The notes under the pieces were generated by a model. It searched no databases and was not told where the DNA came from. It worked only from the letters and a program-made list of their open reading frames with translations. Shown piece after piece: positions 6,827 to 11,645 of a DNA stretch of 11,645 bases. The stretch is taken from NCBI GenBank assembly GCA_900548795.1, contig URLT01000058.1:1-11645 (forward strand), in the 5' to 3' direction. Positions within the stretch are counted from its first letter, which is position 1. Every line of letters starts with the position of its first letter. This DNA is from an uncultured Eubacteriales bacterium. Lineage in GTDB: Bacteria; Bacillota; Clostridia; Oscillospirales; Oscillospiraceae. Both the position numbers and the translations under genes were made by a program.

Positions 6827-7090
6827 ATGCCGACGGAAAACGCGCCGCAGGAGCTGCGCTTGGAAAACCGGGAAAAGCTGACGGTCAGCGGCGTTTCCGA
6901 GGTGGAAAGCTTTGACGAGGCCGCCGTGGCGCTTGCCACATGCCGCGGCCTGCTGGTCGTGCGCGGCAAGGAGCTGCATTTGCAGTCGCTCTCTCTCGAC
7001 GGCGGCTGTGTGTGCATTCGCGGACAGATCGACGGCCTCAGCTTTGAGGAGCTGCGCAAGGGCGGTTTTCTGCGCCGCCTTCTGGGCTGA
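6827..7090 (+). CDS. yabP: Sporulation protein YabP
   Basis: An 87-residue protein of the YabP family (YabP/YqfC superfamily). The family signature is clear: ENREKLTVSGVSEVESFDE (13-31), then GLLVVRGKELHLQSLSLD, and CIRGQIDGLSFEE (63-75), all in the expected beta-rich layout. YabP is a small soluble protein made in the mother cell during sporulation and needed with YabQ for proper cortex/coat assembly. Its stop codon overlaps the yabQ start by one base (TGATG), which implies translational coupling. A kinase-like gene lies 54 bases upstream on the same strand. The precise molecular activity of the family is unknown. Confidence 0.92.
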   Translation: MPTENAPQELRLENREKLTVSGVSEVESFDEAAVALATCRGLLVVRGKELHLQSLSLDGGCVCIRGQIDGLSFEELRKGGFLRRLLG

Positions 7091-7650
7091 TGGAGCTTTC
7101 ACTGACGGTGCAGGCCGCGCAGTTCCTCGCCGCCGCGCTTCTGGGGCTGCTGTTCGGTCTGGTCTACGACTTCCTGCGCGGGCTGCGGCGGACGCTTCCG
7201 CGCCTGACGCCCCTGCTCGACGCGCTGTTTGCGCTTTGTCTCATCGTGTCCAATTTTTTCTATTTGCTCTATGTCGGCGGGGGTGAATTCCGCATTTTTA
7301 TGTTTTGCGGCGAGTTGATCGGCGTATGCATCTATTTTACGGGTCTGCAGCGCGCCTTTACGTCTCTTTTCGCCGGATTTTGGCGCTTTGTAACGTATCC
7401 GCTGCGCGCACTTTGCCGACTTTTGAAAAAAACTTTTGCAAAAGTTTACTTTTTTGCAAAAAAGCTCTTTTCAAGCCGAAAAAAATCATGTACAATAAGG
7501 GAAGATATGGATCGTTCAAAGGAGGAATCGGGGTATGCGCAGGGTGTCCGTCGTCACAGCGCTCATCATCGTCGCCGTGGCCGTCTATGCGGTCGTCACC
7601 ATCGTCAGCCTCCAGCCGAGAATCGAGGCGCTGCAGCAGGAGCGCGATGA
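7090..7650 (+). CDS. yabQ: Spore cortex protein YabQ with C-terminal extension into divIC
   Basis: An integral membrane protein with segments at about 8-27, 42-61 and 68-87 and the family's conserved cytoplasmic loop YDFLRGLRR (26-34). In Bacillus YabQ sits in the forespore outer membrane and is required for cortex formation. After a Lys/Phe-rich tail (KKTFAKVYFFAKKLF, 113-127) the frame does not stop near residue 140 but runs to residue 186. The last 116 bases overlap divIC in another frame, and that tail (for example RRHSAHHRRRGRLCGRHH) looks like an out-of-frame reading of divIC, not a conserved domain. Either the original stop was lost, or a sequencing frameshift lies near 7425-7530, where A and T runs are dense. 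The start is fixed by the one-base overlap with yabP. Identity is firm, the C-terminus is not. Confidence 0.85.
   Translation: MELSLTVQAAQFLAAALLGLLFGLVYDFLRGLRRTLPRLTPLLDALFALCLIVSNFFYLLYVGGGEFRIFMFCGELIGVCIYFTGLQRAFTSLFAGFWRFVTYPLRALCRLLKKTFAKVYFFAKKLFSSRKKSCTIREDMDRSKEESGYAQGVRRHSAHHRRRGRLCGRHHRQPPAENRGAAAGAR
7430..7464. repeat. Two adjacent perfect AT-rich palindromes in yabQ
   Basis: AAACTTTTGCAAAAGTTT (7430-7447, 18 bases) and CTTTTTTGCAAAAAAG (7449-7464, 16 bases) are each perfect palindromes on a TTTTGCAAAA core, separated by one base. They encode the Lys/Phe-rich tail of YabQ in AAA/TTT codons, unlike the GC-rich codons elsewhere. They end four bases before a candidate divIC promoter. 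Confidence 0.7.
7468..7496 (+). promoter_or_regulatory. Candidate internal promoter for divIC
   Basis: TTTTCA (7468-7473), a 17-base spacer and TACAAT (7491-7496) lie inside the yabQ 3' region. An independent vegetative promoter makes sense because DivIC is needed for every division, whereas yabP and yabQ are sporulation genes. Confidence 0.5.
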
Positions 7651-7807
7651 GCTGGCCGCTCAGGCCGACGCCGCCGTCGGCGCGAACGAGGCGCTGCAGC
7701 AGGACATCGACGCGCTCGGTTCGGACGATTCTGTCCGGCAGATCGCGCGTGAGCGTCTGCATCTGGTCGAGGACGGCGAGCTGATCTATGTCGACAGTAC
7801 CAAATAA
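7535..7807 (+). CDS. divIC: DivIC/FtsB-like septum formation initiator protein
   Basis: A 90-residue bitopic protein: a short basic cytoplasmic tip (MRR), one membrane helix at about 5-25, a predicted coiled coil at about 26-62 (QPRIEALQQERDEL), and the family's conserved C-terminal box IARERLHLVEDGE (70-82) ending LIYVD. DivIC pairs with FtsL and DivIB (FtsQ) in the septal complex that activates wall synthesis; the coiled coil mediates pairing. AAAGGAGG (7518-7525) sits nine bases before the ATG, a strong ribosome binding site. The order yabP-yabQ-divIC-S1 protein matches Bacillus, which favours DivIC over other members of the same domain family. Its first 116 bases overlap the yabQ frame. 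Confidence 0.88.
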   Translation: MRRVSVVTALIIVAVAVYAVVTIVSLQPRIEALQQERDELAAQADAAVGANEALQQDIDALGSDDSVRQIARERLHLVEDGELIYVDSTK

Positions 7808-7827
7808 TCGAAGGAGTTTTCGTCTGC

Positions 7828-8235
7828 ATGGAGCTTACGGTCGGAGCAGTACTGGAAGGGAAAGTTAAATCGATCACCAATTTCGGCGCATTCATCTATT
7901 TGCCCGAGAACCGCACCGGCTTGGTGCACATTTCCGAGGTCTCATCCTCGTTTGTCAACGACATTCACGAGCACCTCAAGGAGGGGCAGGTCGTCCGGGT
8001 CAAGGTGCTGAGCATCGACCCCAGCGGGAAGATCAGCCTTTCGATCAAACGAGCCGCCGCGCCCCCTCCCCGCCCGCAGCCGTCGCGCAGCGAGCCGACG
8101 CACCGCAGGGAGCCGCCGCGCCCGCGCGAGCCGCTGACCTTTGAGGAAAAGCTCAAGCAGTTCATGTCGGATTCCGACAGCCGCATTGCCGGCTGCCGCC
8201 AATATGAGCATAAAACGAAGTCACGCAGAAGATAA
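7828..8235 (+). CDS. yabR: S1-domain RNA-binding protein, YabR-like
   Basis: A 135-residue protein with one S1 (OB-fold) RNA-binding domain at about 3-75: VGAVLEGKVKSITNFGAFIYL, then TGLVHISEVS (30-39), EGQVVRVKVLSID and GKISLSIK. A Pro/Arg-rich linker (about 76-102) and a basic tail (FEEKLKQFMSDSDSRI..., ending KSRRR) follow, as is usual for the YabR/general stress protein 13 group. These proteins probably bind structured RNA or ribosomes in the cytoplasm; the targets are not known. AAGGAG lies 11 bases before the ATG. The gene follows divIC by 20 bases and ends the unit, ahead of a hairpin. Confidence 0.87.
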   Translation: MELTVGAVLEGKVKSITNFGAFIYLPENRTGLVHISEVSSSFVNDIHEHLKEGQVVRVKVLSIDPSGKISLSIKRAAAPPPRPQPSRSEPTHRREPPRPREPLTFEEKLKQFMSDSDSRIAGCRQYEHKTKSRRR

Positions 8236-8241
8236 CGGGAG

Positions 8242-8277
8242 GAAGTCATCCGGAAGCAGCGTTTCCGGGTGGCTTTT
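8242..8277 (+). terminator. Probable terminator after the yabR-like gene
   Basis: A long stem with some G-T pairs (8242-8255 with 8263-8276) has a 7-base loop, with a CCGGAA/TTCCGG core. The T run CTTTTC is partly inside the 3' arm and no long T-tract follows. It begins six bases after the stop codon, a normal place for a terminator. Confidence 0.5.
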
Positions 8278-8295
8278 CGCAATTTCATACGACTT

Positions 8296-8329
8296 CCTGA
8301 TTATAAATTATGAAATATTCTTAATCAGG
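8296..8329. repeat. Inverted repeat in the AT-rich spacer
   Basis: CCTGATTA (8296-8303) and TAATCAGG (8322-8329) form a perfect 8-bp inverted repeat around 18 AT-rich bases. No T-tract follows, so a regulator site or minor stem is more likely than a terminator. A TATAAA at 8302-8307 could be part of a -10, but no good -35 was found. Confidence 0.4.
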
Positions 8330-8386
8330 GTTCCATGTGCGATACACACGCGCATCGTGCTGACGCGCGCTGCGACGTCTTATGAA

Positions 8387-8416
8387 GAATTTGATAAAAG
8401 GCTTCTTATCAAATTC
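8387..8416. repeat. 11-bp inverted repeat just upstream of the reductase gene
   Basis: GAATTTGATAA (8387-8397) and TTATCAAATTC (8406-8416) are perfect complements around the 8-base centre AAGGCTTC. The repeat ends seven bases before the ribosome binding site of the reductase gene. It could be a repressor operator or a leader hairpin near the translation start. The AT-rich arms contrast with the GC-rich surroundings. The regulator, if any, is unknown. Confidence 0.6.
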
Positions 8417-8423
8417 CGGTTTC

Positions 8424-8429
8424 AGGAGG
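8424..8429 (+). promoter_or_regulatory. Ribosome binding site that decides the reductase start
   Basis: AGGAGG (8424-8429) is eight bases before ATG 8438, whose product starts directly with the cofactor-binding strand. An upstream in-frame start at 8141 would give 99 extra residues that overlap the S1 gene, and is rejected. Confidence 0.9.
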
Positions 8430-8437
8430 AATTCAGA

Positions 8438-9136
8438 ATGCAGCATGTTTTGATCACCGGCGGGAGCCGCGGCATCGGCGCGGCCGCCGTGCGCGCCTTT
8501 TCCGAAAGCGGCGCGTCGGTCAGCTTTTTTTATCGGACACAGGACGATGCCGCGCGCGCGATCGCCTCGCAAACCGGCGCAAGGCCGGTGCGCTGCGACG
8601 TGGCCGACGCCGAGGCCGTGCGCAGCGCCGTCTCCTCGCTTCCGCCGGTCGACATTCTGGTCAATAACGCCGGGATCGCCCACTACGGGCTGATCTCCCA
8701 AATCACCGAGACGGAATTTCAGCGTCTGTTCGCCGTAAACGTCGGGGGCGTGTATCACTGCGTGAACGCCGTGTTGCCCGCCATGCTCCATAAGCAGGCC
8801 GGCTGCATCATCAATGTCTCGTCCATGTGGGGGCAGGTCGGCGCATCCTGCGAGGCAGCCTATTCCGCCACAAAGGGCGCCGTGATCGCGCTGACAAAGG
8901 CGCTTGCTCAGGAGCTTGGGCCGAGCGGCATCCGCGTCAACTGCGTCTGTCCCGGCGTGATCCTGACGGATATGACGCGCACGGTTGGGGCGGACACGCT
9001 GCGCGGGCTTGCAGAGCAGACCCCCCTCGGACGCAACGGCACACCGGAGGACGTGGCGGATGCCATGCTCTATCTGGCGCGAGCCGACTTCGTCACGGGG
9101 CAGCTCCTGCCGGTCAACGGCGGCTTTGTGCTCTGA
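8438..9136 (+). CDS. ymfI: Short-chain dehydrogenase/reductase, probable EF-P 5-aminopentanone reductase
   Basis: A 232-residue classical SDR. It has the NAD(P)-binding TGGSRGIG (7-14), NNAG (76-79) and the catalytic tetrad N101, S129, Y142 and K146, the last two in YSATK. It ends with the usual PVNGGFVL. The segment SSMWGQVGASCE-AAYSATK is, from memory, characteristic of clostridial proteins named elongation factor P 5-aminopentanone reductase (YmfI group). That enzyme reduces the 5-aminopentanone on a lysine of EF-P to 5-aminopentanol, helping ribosomes at proline runs. No efp gene lies in the window, so a FabG-like or other SDR role remains possible. The gene stands alone: an AT-rich spacer with inverted repeats precedes it and a terminator follows. 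SDR membership is certain; the specific substrate is moderately supported. Confidence 0.75.
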   Translation: MQHVLITGGSRGIGAAAVRAFSESGASVSFFYRTQDDAARAIASQTGARPVRCDVADAEAVRSAVSSLPPVDILVNNAGIAHYGLISQITETEFQRLFAVNVGGVYHCVNAVLPAMLHKQAGCIINVSSMWGQVGASCEAAYSATKGAVIALTKALAQELGPSGIRVNCVCPGVILTDMTRTVGADTLRGLAEQTPLGRNGTPEDVADAMLYLARADFVTGQLLPVNGGFVL

Positions 9137-9169
9137 GCCGCCGGGGCGCACAACATGTTGATATGAGCC

Positions 9170-9198
9170 AAAAATGCCGCCGCATTTCCGGCGTTTTT
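9170..9198 (+). terminator. Terminator after the reductase gene
   Basis: AAAAATGCCG (9170-9179) pairs with CGGCGTTTTT (9189-9198) around a 9-base loop, giving a 10-bp stem with one T-G pair and a U-rich 3' arm. The A-rich 5' arm also gives a T run on the other strand, so it may work in both directions. A 10-bp palindrome, CAACATGTTG, lies at 9151-9160. Confidence 0.7.
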
Positions 9199-9214
9199 CG
9201 GCACAGCGCGCCGC

Positions 9215-9243
9215 TTGCCCGCGCTTTCCGCGCGTGGTATAAT
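9215..9243 (+). promoter_or_regulatory. Extended -10 promoter of the helicase-loading operon
   Basis: TTGCCC (9215-9220), a 17-base spacer and a perfect TATAAT (9238-9243) preceded by TGG form an extended -10 promoter. It lies 35 bases before the DnaD-like start, just after the reductase terminator. Confidence 0.8.
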
Positions 9244-9278
9244 AGAAGTCAACAAAAAGAAAGAGGAGACAGAGCGGT

Positions 9279-10196
9279 ATGCGGGGCGTTGCGTTAACAA
9301 ATGAAGAGGTGCGAAAGCTGCTTTCCTGCGGCTGTCCGGACGCCGCCGTGCTGTATCTTTATCGCCGGGCGGAGCTGCCGCTGGAGACGGCGCTCGACAG
9401 TCTGCACTTTACCGTCCCGCAAATGGTCGCGGCGACCGACTGCCTGCGCCAGCTCGGTCTTTGGGACACGGGGCGTACTCCCCCGCTCCAGCCGGAGCGC
9501 CCGGCCTACACCGAGCAGGACGTGCAGCGCGCAATGAAGGAGCCTCGCAGCGAATTCCCGAAGCTCGTCGGCGAGGCGCAGCGCCGTCTGGGGCGCACGC
9601 TCTCCACCGAGGAGCTGAAGACGCTTCTGTCCTTCACGGATTATCTGCGTCTGCCGGTCGAGGTGGTCGGTCTTCTGCTGTCGTACTGCATGGAGCGGGC
9701 GCGGCGGCGCGGCGTGCGCACGCCGTCTATGCGCGCCGTTGAAAAAGAGGCTTATCGCTGGGCGGACGAGCACATCGACAACCTCGAGACCGCTTGCTAC
9801 TATGTTCAGCAGCAGCTTCAGGTGCACACCCGCGTGCAGCAGCTTCGTCTGCTGATGCAGATCGACCAGCGCCGCCTGACGGCCTCCGAGGAGCAATACC
9901 TGACCGCGTGGATCGGCATGGGCTTCGGCAACGAGGCGATCCGCCTCGCCTATGAACGCACCTGCCTGAGCACGGGCGGCCTGAAATGGGCGTATATGAA
10001 CGCGATCCTACGCTCGTGGCACGATCAGGGGCTGCACACCCCGCAGGAGATCGCCGCCGGCGACTCCGCCCCCGGTGTCCCCGCGCCCACACGCCGCCGG
10101 GAGCCGCAGCGGATGTTCCAGCAGCATAACGACGATATTTCCCCTCTGGAGCGCGAGGCGATCGAACGCGCGCTTGCCGAGGGCAAGGAGGACTGA
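9279..10196 (+). CDS. DnaD-domain replication initiation protein
   Basis: A 305-residue protein of the DnaD/DnaB-like primosome family. Residues 1-~65 form a probable winged-helix N-terminus. A first DnaD-type helical domain lies at about 85-165 (TLSTEELKTLLSF, LPVEVVGLLLSYCMER), and a second at about 190-258 carries the well-conserved YLTAWIGMGFGNEAIRLAYE and LKWAYMNAIL with WHDQGLHT. Two domain copies are common in clostridial and phage members. The tail (260-305) is charged and probably disordered. In Bacillus, DnaD helps DnaA/PriA sites recruit the helicase loader, which fits the helicase-loader gene that follows after three bases. GAGGAG lies ten bases before the ATG. No phage genes are nearby, so a chromosomal replication role is likely. 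Confidence 0.88.
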   Translation: MRGVALTNEEVRKLLSCGCPDAAVLYLYRRAELPLETALDSLHFTVPQMVAATDCLRQLGLWDTGRTPPLQPERPAYTEQDVQRAMKEPRSEFPKLVGEAQRRLGRTLSTEELKTLLSFTDYLRLPVEVVGLLLSYCMERARRRGVRTPSMRAVEKEAYRWADEHIDNLETACYYVQQQLQVHTRVQQLRLLMQIDQRRLTASEEQYLTAWIGMGFGNEAIRLAYERTCLSTGGLKWAYMNAILRSWHDQGLHTPQEIAAGDSAPGVPAPTRRREPQRMFQQHNDDISPLEREAIERALAEGKED

Positions 10197-10199
10197 TCC

Positions 10200-11174
10200 A
10201 TGGCCTACAGCGCACAGGTTCTGCGCCGGGCGCGCGCCCGGCTGGAGCAGGCCAAGCTCGAGCGCGAGCGCGAGAACGAGGCGCATCGCGCCGCCGCCTA
10301 TGAGCGCTATCCCCGTCTGCGCGAGATCGACCGGGAGCTGCAGCAGGGCATGGCGGAGCTTGCCATGGCTTTTTTGAAGAAGGACAACGAGACGCTTCTC
10401 GGCGCTCTGCGCGCGCGCAACGAGCAGCTTCAGGCGGAGCGCACATGGCTGCTTGAGGCGGGCGACTTTGAGGAGGGCTATCTTGACGACGCGCCGGTCT
10501 GCGCCAAATGCGGCGGGACGGGCTATGACGGCTCGCAGATGTGCTCCTGTCTGCGCGAGCTCTGCCGTCAGGAACAAAAAAAGGAGCTGACCAATCTGCT
10601 CGGCAGCGGCCGGGAAAGCTTCGACACCTTCCGGCTGGACGTCTACAGCGACGCCTATGACCCGAAGCTCGGCACCTCGCCGCGTGAGCTGATGCACTCC
10701 AACCTGAATATTTGCAAAAAATACGCGGCGGGCTTCTCATGCGCATCCGGCAGTCTGTTGTTTTCCGGGGCGACGGGGCTGGGCAAGACCTTCCTCTCGG
10801 CCTGCATCGCGCGGCAGGTCGCTGACCGCGGCTTCAGCGTCATGTATGAAACGGCCATTCGCCTGTTCGGTGATTTTGAAACGGAAAAATTCGGCGCGCA
10901 AAACGCAGACGGTGCGCTCACGCGCAAGTATTTCGAATGCGACCTGCTCATCATCGATGACCTCGGCACAGAAATGACCACGCAGTTCACCGTCTCAGCG
11001 CTCTACAGCGTGCTCAACACGCGCATGATGGAGGGCAAGCCCATTTTGATCTCCACAAATCTGCTCCCCGACGCGCTGGAAACGCGTTATTCTCCGCAGA
11101 TCGCCTCGCGCATCGTCGGCACGTTCCGGCTCATCAAATTCGCCGGCAGCGACCTGCGGCGCAAGGGGCTTTGA
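10200..11174 (+). CDS. AAA+ replicative helicase loader, DnaI/DnaC-like
   Basis: A 324-residue protein. The N-terminus (1-~90) is highly charged and helical (RRARARLEQAKLERERENE), followed by a zinc-site-like C101-x2-C104...C115-x-C117, as in DnaI-type loaders. The AAA+ core has Walker A GATGLGKT (190-197), Walker B LLIIDDLG (249-256), sensor 1 STN (285-287) and a likely arginine finger in SRIV at R304. Loaders of this type bind the replicative helicase (DnaC of Bacillus, DnaB of E. coli), open its ring and place it on single-stranded DNA using ATP. The start is set by AAGGAGG eight bases upstream, inside the end of the DnaD-like gene; three bases separate the genes, so they are one operon. 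Confidence 0.9.
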   Translation: MAYSAQVLRRARARLEQAKLERERENEAHRAAAYERYPRLREIDRELQQGMAELAMAFLKKDNETLLGALRARNEQLQAERTWLLEAGDFEEGYLDDAPVCAKCGGTGYDGSQMCSCLRELCRQEQKKELTNLLGSGRESFDTFRLDVYSDAYDPKLGTSPRELMHSNLNICKKYAAGFSCASGSLLFSGATGLGKTFLSACIARQVADRGFSVMYETAIRLFGDFETEKFGAQNADGALTRKYFECDLLIIDDLGTEMTTQFTVSALYSVLNTRMMEGKPILISTNLLPDALETRYSPQIASRIVGTFRLIKFAGSDLRRKGL

Positions 11175-11207
11175 CCCCGACAAATGCGAAAAGGAGGGCG
11201 ATCAAAT

Positions 11208-11645
11208 ATGCTCGATTATAAAATTATGCATGGCAGCGTGCTGGACGGCTCCGGCAACGCTGCCTTTGCGGCAGATATCGGCATTCTGGACGGCCGCATT
11301 GCAGCCGTCGGCTCGCTTGCAGACATCCCCGCCGCCGACACACTCGACGCGCGCGGGCTGACCGTCACGCCGGGCTTTGTTGACATTCATCGCCACGCCG
11401 ATCTCGCCGCCCTTCGCCCCGGCTTCGGAGAGCTGGAGCTGCGGCAGGGGCTGACGAGCATCGTCAACGGCAACTGCGGCCTCTCTGCCGCTCCCTTCGG
11501 CGCGGCACATCGTGAGCAGATCCTGACCTATCTCGAGCCGATCCTCGGCCAAGCACAGAATGATCTGCCGTCCGGCCGCATGGCGGACTATTTGCGCGCG
11601 CTGCGCCGGCAGCCGCTTGCGCTGAATGTCGGGATGCTGGTCGGC
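11208..11645 (+). CDS. N-acyl-D-amino-acid deacylase (D-aminoacylase family), N-terminal part
   Basis: The first 146 codons are visible and the frame runs off the right edge; family members are usually about 500 residues. The N-terminal beta-sandwich strand (MLDYKIMHGSVLDGSG) leads to PGFVDIHRHADL with metal ligands H61 and H63, and GNCGLSAAP with C90, the cysteine that serves as a metal ligand in D-aminoacylases in place of the carboxylated lysine used by other amidohydrolases. These zinc enzymes release free D-amino acids from N-acyl-D-amino acids; some relatives act on other acylated or cyclic amides, so substrate is open. AAGGAGGG lies nine bases before the ATG. It follows the helicase loader by 33 bases without a visible terminator, so it may be co-transcribed, though function suggests an unrelated unit. 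Confidence 0.85.
   Translation, partial: MLDYKIMHGSVLDGSGNAAFAADIGILDGRIAAVGSLADIPAADTLDARGLTVTPGFVDIHRHADLAALRPGFGELELRQGLTSIVNGNCGLSAAPFGAAHREQILTYLEPILGQAQNDLPSGRMADYLRALRRQPLALNVGMLVG

Noticed and set aside
8141..8437. N-terminal extension of the reductase from ATG 8141
   Set aside because: It overlaps the S1 gene and crosses the hairpins of the spacer. ATG 8438 has an AGGAGG at ideal spacing and begins exactly at the SDR fold.
9151..9160. Palindrome CAACATGTTG as an operator
   Set aside because: It is too short and lies downstream of the reductase stop and upstream of a terminator, not at a promoter.
9279..11174. DnaD-like plus helicase-loader pair as a prophage replication module
   Set aside because: No phage genes surround it, base composition matches the neighbours, and this pair is the normal chromosomal arrangement in Firmicutes.

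Overview
The window looks like chromosome of a GC-rich, spore-forming, Gram-positive gut-type anaerobe of the Clostridia, probably Oscillospirales. The evidence is a yabP-yabQ-divIC-yabR block typical of endospore formers, a DnaD plus DnaI/DnaC-type helicase-loading pair typical of Firmicutes, strong AGGAGG ribosome binding sites, and an ssnA/ygfK pair found in anaerobic purine and selenium-linked metabolism clusters. The genus cannot be fixed from the sequence. There is no sign of phage, transposon, CRISPR or integrase.

Layout, left to right. (1) 2-3878, plus strand: the 3' end of ssnA (aminohydrolase), an unrecognised four-helix membrane protein that overlaps it, and ygfK, a 981-residue iron-sulfur/flavin oxidoreductase, closed by a strong terminator. 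This looks like the tail of an anaerobic purine (urate-type) catabolic operon that begins left of the window. (2) 3897-5177, minus strand: a lone BMP-family substrate-binding lipoprotein, converging on the ygfK terminator. (3) 5229-5409: tRNA-Leu(CAG) with a near-ideal promoter and its own terminator. (4) 5572-8277, plus strand: a cytoplasmic kinase-like ATPase with a PAS-like N-terminus and no phosphoacceptor histidine, then yabP, yabQ, divIC and an S1-domain protein (YabR-like), ending in a hairpin. (5) 8278-9198: an AT-rich spacer with inverted repeats, then a short-chain reductase that resembles the EF-P 5-aminopentanone reductase (YmfI) family, then a terminator. (6) 9215-11174: an extended -10 promoter driving a DnaD-domain protein and the AAA+ helicase loader. 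(7) 11208 to the right edge: the start of an N-acyl-D-amino-acid deacylase.

How the genes relate. SsnA and YgfK probably act in one purine-breakdown pathway. YabP and YabQ serve spore coat/cortex assembly, DivIC serves septation, and YabR-like proteins bind RNA. This order matches the Bacillus yabP-yabQ-divIC-yabR arrangement, so the kinase-like gene just upstream is a candidate accessory of sporulation or division. The DnaD and DnaI/DnaC-like proteins would load the replicative helicase.

I see no clear new multi-gene system. The points most worth a second look are the histidine-less kinase beside the sporulation genes, the uncharacterised membrane protein inside the ssnA-ygfK unit, the long out-of-frame overlap of yabQ into divIC with an embedded promoter and two palindromes, and the 11-bp inverted repeat just upstream of the reductase gene. 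Promoters and hairpins were found by eye and are predictions.
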